Notes under the pieces: model-generated
What the model saw: only the letters and a program-made list of their open reading frames with translations
Told to the model about the DNA's origin: nothing
Database searches by the model: none
In this document: one piece after another, positions 32,718 through 42,318 of the stretch
Layout: the number at the start of each line of letters is the position of its first letter
Numbering within the stretch: position 1 is the stretch's first letter
Assembly: GCA_023052935.1 (NCBI GenBank)
Contig: CM041295.1
Coordinates: 16,864,880-16,928,879 of the forward strand
Length of the DNA stretch: 64,000 nt
Reading direction: 5' to 3'
From: Piezodorus guildinii
Taxonomy: Eukaryota > Arthropoda > Insecta > Hemiptera > Pentatomidae
Translations under genes and position numbers: made by a program

Positions 32718-32894
32718 AGTTCCTTCGGTAGGAGGAACTTAACTAAAAACACAATCCTTAATAATAACAACAATACAGGAGCGGTAGTACAGAACAAATC
32801 AAGAAAGTAAATACATAATTGGCCTAGAAGAAAAAAAAAATATATATCACTGAGTAACAAAATAATAAAAATAAATAAAAAAACAAAGACAAAG

Positions 32895-33365
32895 TTATGG
32901 TGACTGGGCCGCGTCTGCCGGCCCGGGGGAGGACACGAAGTGGGGTAGCCGCAGCTCCTCGAGATGGACCGTACGAACGCGAGACGGATTTTCAACGTCC
33001 CGCACGGTGAACAAATTATGCTCGCGGATGGTGATTACCTTGAACGGACCCTCGTAGCGTGGAGCAGTTTTGTTGCGTGCCGTACGCAACCGACGATAGA
33101 CCAGAGTGCCCAAGGGAATCAGCCCACGCTTAAAAACCAACGCCCGGTGGTTCGCCTTGTCCACCCTTTTTGCCTTTTCCGCGAAGTAAACGGTTGCGCA
33201 CGCGGTCCCACAGCCCCCGTTGATGTAGCCGCGCCCCCAACAGGCGATCCCGGAATGCCTGGTTGTGCGTCGTAAGTAAATCCCCACGATTGTGACGAGG
33301 TTGTCCAAAAACGATCTCCACCGGAGACAGCCCTGTCGCCGCGTGAATCGTATGATTGTAGGCAA
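32895..33365 (-). pseudogene. Gypsy 1 integrase C-terminal domain, separated by frameshift
   Basis: The frame is +1 relative to the preceding integrase segment. Its first third is out-of-frame noise; from about 33190 it reads AEKAKRVDKANHRALVFKRG, RYEGPFKVITIREHNLFTV and VRTVHLEELRLPHF, the GPF-type C-terminal DNA-binding tail of gypsy integrases, ending at 32895. A single frameshift near 33185 would explain the split. Confidence 0.8.
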
Positions 33366-34350
33366 TCACCGCTCGCGGCATTGCTTCATACGGCTCGAGA
33401 TTCCTGCCCACTTTGAACAACCGCAGATGTTCCCCTATCATGTTGTGGAATCGCTCCACTGCGCCCCTGCCCTTAATATGATGAGGTGTGTTAAATCGCC
33501 AGGTAATCCCCAGCCCCTTGCTCTCGTCACGAATTAACTTGTTGTCAAATTCTCTTCCGCAATCTGACATGATTTCGTCGGGAACACCGTACGTCGCACA
33601 CCAGTGCAGGACGCCCTCCCAAATTGCCCCTGGGGTTTTCTCCTCGACGGGATACGCCATCGCGATCTTACTAAAGGAGTCGATGGCCGTAAGCCACGAC
33701 TGGCCCTCGTTGGAGTACAGGTCGATCTGTACCGAGCGAAGGGGTTCCTCCGACGTGGGGGTGACGACCTGCGTCGCAACCGGCGGGTTCCGGTCGTATT
33801 TTGCCCGCTGGCAAATCATACATTGGCCAATGATGTCCTTGACCGTCCTATCCATGCCCTTCCAAAAATATAGGCCCTTCAGAGCGCGCAGCGTTTCCTC
33901 AACTCCCCTATGGTTTGTCTTACCCACATGGTGATCCGTCACGAGTTGCCGTTGCGTTTGTTGGTCGGCGATGGTTTCCACCTGGCGTAAGCAACGAACT
34001 AACGGGTATCCAACGCCAATCCGCTCTCGCCGCCATAACCTCTTAATTTTATCTGCGACAACCCGATTCCCAACATAGATGAGTAACCCCCGGCCCGGGA
34101 CACTAAATTCTGAGAAGATGCGTTCCAATTCGCTATCGACCACCGTAGTTGGAACGTGAACTAGCACGGACGATAGACCCTCGTATGTGCTGGCTTTGGT
34201 AACGATTCCTGGTCCTTGTTTAGAGCGGAAAATAAGCTGAAACTTCTTGCCGTTTATGATATCCTCGCTCTCCTGCAATTCCCGTGCCCGCGCTGTCTTC
34301 CGACTCCTGCCGCACCAACGGAATATCCGGCCCACTTTCTGCCCACTCAC
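33130..34350 (-). pseudogene. Gypsy 1 integrase core
   Basis: 406 codons. After an overlap with the RNase H end there is a spacer, then the HHCC zinc finger (HHVGKTNHRG ... CMICQRAKYDRNP), then the DDE core: VQIDLYS (Asp 1), SDCGREFDN (Asp 2) and GAVERFHNMIGEHLR (Glu). NKYDRNP- and VERFH-type wording is typical of errantivirus integrases. It joins the upstream pol frame by a frameshift near 34288 and breaks again near 33185. All catalytic residues are present. Confidence 0.88.
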
Positions 34351-36244
34351 GGAGGTACCTTAGGTCGAATGGTTCGCCCGAAGTCCCCTCTTCATCGATT
34401 GCGTTTGTTACACTGTCCCGCGACAACCAGTCGGCTACCGCGTTCTCCACCCCCTTCCGATGCACGATGTGAAAGTTATATGGGGCAAGGCGCTCCTTCC
34501 AACGCGATATTCGTGCGGATGACTCCTTGAGCGTTCCTAGATATACGAGCGGTTTGTGATCCGTGATTAACTCGAAACGTCGTCCGTAGACATACGGCCT
34601 GAAATACTCGACTGCCCACACCACCGCCAGGAGCTCGCGTTCAATTGCGCTGTATCTCCCTTCTGCCTCGTTCAACTTCCGACTGGCGTACGCAATCGGT
34701 TTTTCTCCCGCTTCGAAATTCTGCGAAAGGACCGCTCCCACCGCCACCTCGCTCGCGTCCGACGGAATTCGGAACGTTCGTTGGAAGTCGGGAAAAGCTA
34801 GCAGCGGCCTGGTCGTCAGAACCTCCCGGCATTTGCGGACGCTATCAATCTGACCCGGCCCCATGCAAAATCGTTTCCCCTTCTTCAGCACGTCTGTGAG
34901 TGGTTGCGTCAATGCAGCTATCCCCGGAATGAATCTTCTGTAGTAATTGACCATCCCTAAAAACCGCCGAACCCCGCGGACGTTTGTGGGTAAGGGGGCT
35001 TCCTGGATGGCTGTCACTCTCTCCGGATCCGGCTGTATCCCGTTGCGTGAAACTACATGCCCCAGAAATTTGATTTCCCAGAGCCCGAATTTCGACTTCT
35101 CTCGAGACAATCGCAGCCCGAATTCACGTATCCTGCAGAACACCCGTGCCAAGTGCTCAACATGCTCGCTTTTGGTACGGCTGAAAACGATCAGGTCGTC
35201 CATATAGACCTGAGTAAAATCTTCCCCCAATCCCCTCTGGAACTCGTCCATTAGCCGCTGGAACGTCAAAGATGCTCCCTTGAGGCCGAAACGCATCCGC
35301 AGGAACTCGAAGTGCCCCCTCTCCCATGAAAATGCCGTCTTTGCCACGTCCTCCTCCGCCATCCGAACCTGGTGGTAACCGCTCTTCAGGTCCAACGTGC
35401 TAAATATCGTGGCTCCGGAAAGTCGATCTAAGATGTCCTCAATTCTGGGCAGTGGGTACCGCTCGTCTATGGTGGCTTCGTTCAATTTGCGGTAATCCAC
35501 TACTACGCGATACTGTTTCTCTCCCGGCGGCCCGTTCTGCCGCTTTTTGACAACCCACAATGGGCTATTAAACGGGGACGTGCTATTTCGGATGATCCTT
35601 TGTTGCAGCATCTCCCGCAGTTGCCTACTTATGATCTCTCTCATAGCTTGGGGGTACCGTCGGTCTTTTACGTAAACTGGGGTGTTCGTCGCGAGGTTAA
35701 TTCTATGGACAGTTCGCCCCGTAGTCGGGAGGATTTCATTGGGTCCGTGAAACAGGTCCTTGTTCTGACGGACTACCCGTTCGATCGCCCCCTCCCCACA
35801 ACTCACGACTCCTACCTTGATGTCCTCCACCGATTCCTCCATGACGGTGTTGTACTCCACCCTTCCGATCCGATACCGCCAGTTGTCGCCCTTCACTCGC
35901 ATCCTCAGGCCCACCTTCCTCAGGATATCGCATCCTATGATTACATCATACCCTGGCATGAGCCTTTCGACTATGTGCGTTCTTACTCGTCGGTTACGTC
36001 CCGTCAGCAACCTGAGGTCAAAAAACGTCTCCCCTAGGATTTGGCACTGTCCGCTAACCGTAGATATTACGCACCCACAACCCTTCCGCGCGTCCCAGAT
36101 CCCTAGCTTAAGTGCCCCTGTTCTACTAATCAATGAATTAGTGCTTCCCGTATCCAGCAGAAAGGATATCCCCGAATCCCCCAATCGCGCCACGGGCAAC
36201 CTAGACCCTTTTCCCTTCCTCTCAAGATTATTAATTACCACCAC
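34220..36244 (-). pseudogene. Gypsy 1 Pol: protease, reverse transcriptase, RNase H
   Basis: 674 codons. Aspartic protease near residues 25-40 with LLDTGSTNSLI. RT from about residue 190: VVDYRKLNEATIDERYPLPR, STLDLKSGYHQVRM (catalytic Asp) and YMDDLIVFSRTK (Asp pair). RNase H begins at PSDASEVAVGAVLSQ and includes TDHKPLVYL. Its frame equals that of the zinc-knuckle segment upstream, from which it is separated by a single TGA stop at 36278. That leaves stop read-through as well as decay as explanations. It runs out of frame after the RNase H near 34288. Confidence 0.9.
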
Positions 36245-36277
36245 ATTCGATAGGTTGCCCCTCCCCGTACAGTACCC

Positions 36278-36730
36278 TCAATCTCTATCTGTCTGCCGCA
36301 TCGTCACCTCGGTTCCCGAAACCGCCCTCTCCCATGGATATTTTCTACTCACCTCATGTCTCTCCCGGGCCATCACACTGCGTCCAGATCCCACGCTCTC
36401 CTCTCCGGACGATTCCTCACTGGAGTGATGTCCGCTGTTTCTCCGTTGGTCTCGCGAGGTTCTCCAGTTTTGAGTGTTCACCTCCATCGGCTCCGGGTAG
36501 GGTTCGCGCTTGTGACCGCGCGACTTCTGCTTCGGACATTCCCGTGCTACGTGTCCAGGCCTGCCACATTCATAGCACCGAGTGAGCCGACACTGTGCTG
36601 CCAGGTGGCCAGTTTGGTTGCACTCGTAGCACCTTCGTTCCGGTCTCCTCCTCCTCTCCTCCGAGCCACGGCTGTACTTCCTTCCTCCACGTCTGTCCAC
36701 AGCGTTCCGCCTGGTAGGGTACTATGCCTT
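36278..36730 (-). pseudogene. Gypsy 1 Gag nucleocapsid region with two zinc knuckles
   Basis: A basic, Arg-rich segment followed by two CCHC knuckles, CYECNQTGHLAAQC and CYECGRPGHVAREC, then a Ser/Glu-rich tail. It lies in the -1 frame relative to the capsid-coding part, with the shift placed near 36720 by loss of sense in the other frame. It ends in TGA at 36278, 33 nt before the first Met of pol in the same frame. Nucleocapsid zinc knuckles bind element RNA. Confidence 0.88.
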
Positions 36731-37551
36731 CGTCTTGGGGGTTTTACCTCTACCCACTCTGTAGCTGGCTTCTCGAAACGAGCCTCCTTACGGCTATGGG
36801 CGTCGATAAGCTCATGGGCGCATTCCAGGAACTGCTTATCTCGCGGGAGAGAACCAGGTCGGTCCATATAGTGGTTGAGTTGGACCTTAAGAATGTCGTT
36901 GACAAAACTCACCCGCTGGGCTCCTTCCGCTTGTCCAAATGTCTCCACCATCTTTTCAACTAGTCGGTTGTACATTACTAGCAGTTTTTCAGCGAACTCG
37001 CCCTCCGACTGGCCCGATGTCCTTCGCTCCTTCAGTAGATAGAAGGTGTCCTCCTCAGGGGTCCACCTCCCTCCCCCGTACATCTTCTTCAGCCGCGTCT
37101 TTAGCGTCTCCCATGAGTGCGTTGTATCCCCCTGAATAGCGTTCAGAATTCGCCGTGATATTCTGCCGACCAGCGATGCCTCTAGTAATACCACGTCTTC
37201 ATCCGCCAGAGTTCCAGACGCCTTCCGAGTTGTTATTAATTGTTTGATCTGGTCCGCTCCTTTGATAAAATGGTCCAGATCTCCTACGACCCCGGTGAAC
37301 GGCTCCAATTGGCTGATTACCTCATGCACAAAGGCGGAATTCTGAGTTTGAATTTTTACTAATTCCATATGCGTCATTTCCTTTGCCTTCAAGAGCTGGG
37401 CCGTCAGGTTCTTGTGTTCAGCAGCCGCCTGAGAAAGTTGGTCGGTTAAGCTCTTATGCTCCGCTGCCGCTTGAGAGAGCTGGTACTCTAGCCGTTCGCG
37501 CTCCTCCTTCGTCATATTTACTCGGGCTAAATTCACTGGATTTAATTTCAC
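36547..37551 (-). pseudogene. Gypsy 1 Gag, N-terminal and capsid part
   Basis: 334 codons starting MKLNPVNLARVNMTKEERER, about 25 nt after the primer-binding site. A predicted coiled coil with two near repeats (QLSQAAAEHK) occupies residues 25-60. The capsid-like helical region includes FIKGADQIKQLI and WETLKTRLKKMYGGG. The last 50 or so residues (from about RHSTLPGG) look out of frame; the true continuation is the zinc-knuckle frame. Gag forms the particle. Confidence 0.82.
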
Positions 37552-37574
37552 CTAATATCTTCCCGGAAAATGCT

Positions 37575-37591
37575 CCCGGGTTTCGGCACCA
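37575..37591 (-). promoter_or_regulatory. Gypsy 1 primer-binding site, tRNA-Phe
   Basis: The minus strand TGGTGCCGAAACCCGGG is complementary to the 3' end of insect tRNA-Phe (…CCCGGGTTTCGGCACCA) as I recall it. It overlaps the LTR edge by one base. Confidence 0.75.
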
Positions 37592-37790
37592 GTTATGTTT
37601 AGACTGAAATGAAACAATAAAAAAAAGGAGGGGTTGGGGCAGAGTAACGACACAGCTTCTAGAATACAACTGATCTTTATTTGTCTTTATCTCATATATA
37701 TAGGGAAACAATGTTTATATTACAATCTCTACTGAGTCTTAACTAAAGTCTTACTTCTAATCCTTAAAGTCTATTTACACACACTTAACT
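37591..37790 (-). repeat. Gypsy 1 5' LTR (200 bp)
   Basis: Carries CAATA and TTGTCTTTAT segments that the other LTR lacks; otherwise identical. It should hold the promoter, though I did not assign a TATA box. Confidence 0.92.
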
Positions 37791-38569
37791 TGTGTGTGTG
37801 TGGTAACTCCCGGGCGGAAACGGTAAGTCCTATGAAACTGAAATTTCATATTTAAGACAACTATACGCCCGAGACGTGACAAAACTTTTTCCATCAAGAT
37901 GAGCTTACCAGAAGAGGCACTTTATACAATGCATTTTGAACCTTTTTTCGATTTTCTCAAAAACGGTTCCGACGGTTTTGATTAAACTCGATATATCGAT
38001 GTAAAATCTAATGGGCTTTAATATCATATAGGTTTTATTTGGATAAAAATGGTCTGACAGGGCTTAAATGCCGATATTTTAAATTTTCTTTCTCTAAAGT
38101 ACCTTTAATTTTTTAGATTTAATAATAATAACTAGATTATCTTGTTAACGCTGATGAAAACCAGGTAAATATATAAATTGAATAAATTCGATACCCAACT
38201 AAAGGAGAAAACAGAAAAAATATATTTTTAATGAAATTTTTCGTTTTTGAACATAAGACCAGTAATATACATGTATGATATACCGTTGGAAAGCTAAAGA
38301 TTTTAGAAAAAATATCATCTCATACACAAGCTTATAGAAGATAATAGAGAGTGATGAGAAGAAGATAAAACTAACTGATTATTTTAGATAATAATATAAT
38401 AGATTTTTTAATAAAACACATGTTTCTATATAAATTCAATTTGATTAATTCCTTAATAGTTTCACGTATTTTTATCTCTAACTGTATTTGAAAATTCTTT
38501 CATTGATTTTAAAAATCGAGTTAAGTGAAAGTCGTGTGTTGCCCGCACCAGATTTTTATCAATGTTAAC

Positions 38570-39150
38570 AATGATATGATTATTTTTTTCGGATCTACGA
38601 AATTAAAAAATTAAATAGCGACATTTAACCTCTGTCAGGCTATCCCATTCTGAAATCTACACGTTTAGTAAACCCCCCCCACAAAATTACATCGATATAA
38701 AGCGAAACCGTTAAATTTTTTTTTTTGAGAAAATGGTATAAAGGCGCAAAATGCATAGTATAATAAATAAATTTGTTATTGTTATTAACACCATCATTTT
38801 TAATGCTATAATTCTTCTAATTTTGGACCATAAACAATTATTTTCCTTTATTCAAAGCGTGTTATCTAGAATTGAAATATCACAATCGTTTAGCGTCTGT
38901 TTGGGATTACAAAAGATATTGCAAAAGTCGAGGTTTGAATACAGATAGATGGTGTGTATGTGTAACTGTGGAATTCTATAAGGTAGTAGAAAGGAACGAT
39001 CAAATGTTTTAGTTCGTTAGAGTAGGAACTTACAAAGGTAAGATTTGCGCCGTCTTGTTTCAAGTGAGTGAACAGGGGATTTAAATTTTATATAATATTA
39101 ATAAAGTTTATTAAATTATATATGTACACCCTCATTATTATAGCCATGCC
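38570..39150. other. Nothing recognised
   Basis: A C-run (38675-38682) and T-run. The open frame at 38751-38948 (plus) has no domain. Confidence 0.4.
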
Positions 39151-39535
39151 ATTTAGTTGTGTTGAATCAGTTCCGTGAGTTGGACGTTAGCCTTATGAGC
39201 TGTGCGTTAGAACACAATTTATCAATTACTATAGGATTAATCATAGTATTGAACATTCTAACACCTTGACGCTTATCCTCGTGGAAATGGACTAGATTCC
39301 GTTTCAAGATCCATCCCCTTCGGATGAAATCCTTGGGGTTACTGGAAACAGAACTTGTCCCCATTGTTCATGGTTAGCAATGCTAACTACTAAGCCCCTG
39401 AGTCCAACTTTTAAGTGATTACTACTCTACTAGTTACCAGGCCTTTGTCTATTGCCTTCACTACAATAATAGCAGAGGGGAATACAACTAAGTTTTTCCT
39501 GATTACCCTGCTGTATGTATTTAGTTGTGTTGAAT
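39151..39535 (-). mobile_element. Unknown 351-bp insertion with 17-bp direct flanks
   Basis: ATTTAGTTGTGTTGAAT occurs at 39151-39167 and 39519-39535, consistent with a TSD. Inside, the minus strand has GGGGCTTAGTAGTTAGCATT and AAGTTCTGTTTCC, loosely like pol III A and B boxes but about 110 bp from the 5' edge. No poly(A) at either edge. The open frame 39364-39167 (minus) has no domain. Confidence 0.5.
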
Positions 39536-39689
39536 ATCGTTTTGAATTATTCCTTTTTGAACAAGGTCAATTTACTCTAATGAAGCATTGTATTAGATGG
39601 ATGCCATGGGTAATGGTATATGATAACCACCCAAAATGGTTTGATTTTATTATTCGCAAAATGATTTAACATTAGAATTATCTCCAAGG

Positions 39690-39850
39690 GCATTATGATT
39701 TACATTGAACACTTTACTCCTGTTGAGCGAATTTGATACCCAGAACCTAGCCCTAAAAAGATATAACTCTTTTCAATCCAAACTCCCTGCCTAAATCCCT
39801 GATCATCCGTGACCTCATCTTCATATATTAGTCCAGGTGCCAGATGCATG
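39690..39850 (+). pseudogene. Jockey-B scrap
   Basis: CACTTTACTCCTGTTGAGCG (TPVEQIRY region) then TTTCAATCCAAACTCCCTGC. Heavily deleted. Confidence 0.45.
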
Positions 39851-40430
39851 GACTACCTTTCGAAACCACGTGGAGGCTTGCGGCACACGATAAGATAGCC
39901 CTTTGTAGTACTATTTCAGTACAAATTGACTTAAAATATGACTAGATCGAGTTAATAATAATTATTTTATGTAATAGAATTATGAAAGTATACAATTTTG
40001 TTAATTTATATCATATTTTTTATTTTTTTAATGTAAAATATCTAGGATTTTATTATTAGTTCTGCTAGGTGTGAAGGAATATATAAAATTTCAATATAAA
40101 AATATTTAGGGCAATAATAAAAGATAAAATTGTCAAAATAAAACAATACAAAATAAAAATAAGTGTGATTAAAACGGTATGATAAGACCAAAGTCTTAAA
40201 ATTAAGAAAATGCCAACATTTTTATATAGGTTTCAGCTCTACTTTTTGAAATAAAAAAAATGTTAAATATATGTCTATGTCAAGAATTTTTAGCTCATTA
40301 GAAAGAAATAAACAAATCTTTGCAATTCTAACATTGGTAGTAAAAAAATGTAGGTATTAATTTTACATCTATTTACGACTATACAGTTTTATTTTATAAC
40401 ATATATCAGAGAAAAACAAAGCTTACTTTT
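39851..40430. other. Nothing recognised
   Basis: AT-rich with no supported feature. Confidence 0.4.
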
Positions 40431-40454
40431 ATCCTTAAAAATTACATAGGCCTT

Positions 40455-41101
40455 CATAACCTCGGAAACGTCCCGATAACCTTGATATATTTGTTTCCCC
40501 ACATATATCCTCCTCCCAAACCCTGATTAAATCCCTGAATGACCTCTCATCAGATCACATTCCAGTTATGCTTTCTTTGCATTCGAGTTTTGTTCCTAAC
40601 CCTCCCATTCCCACTCTGATTACAGTACGAGTGGATTGGGACGGATTCCGATTCGACTTGACGAACAAATCGGACCTAAAAATTTCACTAAAGAATCAAC
40701 ATGATATTGACAAAGCTGATGCTCTACTAACTGACCTAATAAGTGCCAGTATAAGAGACAACACTTTATCCACACCCAACATCAATACTACTAAACAGAC
40801 TCTACTGCCACAGCGAATTCGCATCTTGTTAAGAGACAAACGCAAAGTGGCATAGGACTAGATATCCATCAGATAAAACTTACTATACCAAATTGACTAA
40901 CAAACTGAAATCAGAACTCAGAAAATTCAAAACTCAAACTTTAGTTAACTTGACTAAAAACCTCAGTACCGCTGATAAATCACTATGGACGACCACTAAA
41001 AAGCTCCTAAAGTTTAAAGACTTTAACCATCCTCTCCTAAGCGAATCCCAATATTGGACAAGATGTGAAGAACAAAAATCTCAGACATTCGCTCATCATC
41101 T
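40455..41101 (+). pseudogene. Jockey-B ORF2: end of endonuclease and linker
   Basis: Reads PDNLDIFVS ... LSSDHIPVML in the frame of 40568-40855: the C-terminal SDH motif of the apurinic-type endonuclease, whose Asp-His pair is catalytic. A stop ends it at 40855. After a frameshift, 40893-41101 gives the linker (KSELRKFKTQTLVNLTKNLS, SLWTTTKKLLKFK). The upstream endonuclease is truncated. Confidence 0.78.
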
Positions 41102-41472
41102 TTTGATGGATGTTGGGTAATAATAAAATAAATAAAGTTCGAAATAAAAAGTTATTTTAATTAAATAAAAAACGGTAGGAAACACAATTAAAATGATGAA
41201 AAATGAGAAATAAAAAATAAGCTTCTTTAGAATAAATTAAATTAAAAAAAAAAAATGTTTTTTAAATCCACACACACAAAATTTTTAAAGATACTACCAC
41301 AAAACAACAAGGTACACACGATGCACACAATGCAGGTAATTGGTTGGTTACCTCAGTGTTGCAGGTAAAAAATTAATATTAATAATTAAATTACTTTCCA
41401 CCTGGCAACACTGAGAGACCTGAAAAACCGTCGTGTAACCTCCGTGTTGTGATTGACCGTGCAACCGTTACA
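41102..41472 (-). repeat. Gypsy 2 3' LTR
   Basis: Starts TGTAACGGTTGC on the element strand. The outer end is placed at TTTGATGGA because both copies share it and the ATCT duplication then fits. Confidence 0.88.
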
Positions 41473-41484
41473 TCACTTCCCCCC
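41473..41484 (-). promoter_or_regulatory. Gypsy 2 polypurine tract
   Basis: The minus strand GGGGGGAAGTGA lies immediately before the LTR. It also encodes the last Pol codons and stop. Confidence 0.85.
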
Positions 41485-42318
41485 AATGACCTCGTCACAG
41501 AAGCGAACAGGGAGTCGGATGCGACGTCCTCTTCGAGTTGTTTTGTCCGATGAGGGTTGGTCAGCTTCTGTGGCGGGGGCGTTGTCAGTTTGTGGAGGTT
41601 GCTGTCGCGATGTAGTCGGTGGTGACGTGGCTGGAGAGGTTGGGTCTTCCAAGGTGTAGGCCGGCTTCAGGCGGTCCACGCTAACGGTCTTCTCTCCGGA
41701 GGCGAGCAGGATCACAAAAGTCTTCTCCCCTCTCTCGATCACAAGGTGAGGTCCAGAGTAGGGAGGAGTTAGTGGTTTCCTGGCCGTGTCGTCTCGTAAG
41801 AAGACGTGTGTGCATGTCCTTAAGTCCTTCGGAGTGAAGGTTGGCCCTTGACTAGGTCTATGCGGGGCAGGCTGCAGGTGCTTCAAGTGTTCCCTTAGCC
41901 TACGCAGAAATCCATCAGGTTCCTCTGGTTTTGAAGTCGATTCCAACAGTTCCCCAGGAAGTCGCAGGGGTTGACCATACGTCATTTCTGCGGCGCTTGT
42001 GCAGTTGTCATCCCTAATAGCTGCTCTCAAGCCGAGGAGGACTGTGGGCAATAGTTCCGTCCAAGATCTTGAGGTAATGAGATGTGCAGTTAGGGCTGCC
42101 TTTAAAGTTCTATGCCATCTCTCGATAGCGCCGTTGCACTGAGGATGGTACGCAGTGGTCCGACATCGCCGAGTTCCTAGGAGGTTCAGCAGTTTCGAAA
42201 AAAGTTCGCTCTCGAATTGGCGGCCTTGATCCGTTTGTGATGCGTGTTGGGACGCCAAATCTGGAAATCCAGGATTTGTAGAGCGCTGATGCAACCACTG
42301 TAGCGGAGATATCCTCAA
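41473..42318 (-). pseudogene. Gypsy 2 integrase, distal core and C-terminal tail
   Basis: In frame from about 42235: [12 protein letters not shown] (second catalytic Asp), [20 protein letters not shown] (Glu), LLGLRAAIRDD, then a C-terminal tail with YSGPHLVIERGEKTFVILL and VSVDRLKPAY, ending in a Pro/Thr/Ser-rich segment with TRRGRRIRLPVRF. The tail is the gypsy-type DNA-binding C terminus. The preceding residues of this frame are noise. It is separated from the main Pol by one extra base in an A-run near 42235. Confidence 0.9.

Larger units (their letters stand above)
32523..37790 (-). mobile_element. Errantivirus-like Ty3/gypsy element 1, complete with LTRs
   Basis: A minus-strand element with two LTRs, PBS, gag, protease, RT, RNase H, integrase and PPT in the canonical order. 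TSD TGTG at 32519-32522 and 37791-37794. LTR ends are AGTTA...TAACT. Both traits, and the integrase wording, fit the gypsy/errantivirus lineage, whose targets are alternating pyrimidine/purine. There is no env: only about 190 bp separate integrase from the 3' LTR. Three frame breaks make it non-autonomous as read. Confidence 0.92.
32360..38557 (+). repeat. RepC full-length copy split by gypsy element 1
   Basis: The RepC start to the TGTGTGTG tract lies at 32360-32522 and continues at 37791-38557 to the GTGTTGCCCGCACCAGATTT end. Excluding the insertion it is about 0.9 kb. It supplied the TGTG target. Confidence 0.85.

Noticed and set aside
32702..32995. Hydrophobic minus-strand open frame after gypsy 1 integrase, considered as an env remnant
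   Set aside because: It overlaps the integrase C terminus in another frame and its hydrophobicity comes from an AT-rich stretch; no signal peptide, furin site or fusion-peptide pattern.
33488..36871. Long plus-strand frames across gypsy 1
   Set aside because: They are antisense to the clear minus-strand gag/pol and have no domain sense.
39340..39410. tRNA-like A/B boxes on the minus strand
   Set aside because: The match is loose and not at the insertion's 5' edge; kept only as a remark.
39415..39669. 84-codon plus-strand open frame
   Set aside because: It spans the insertion edge at 39518-39535 and shows no domain.
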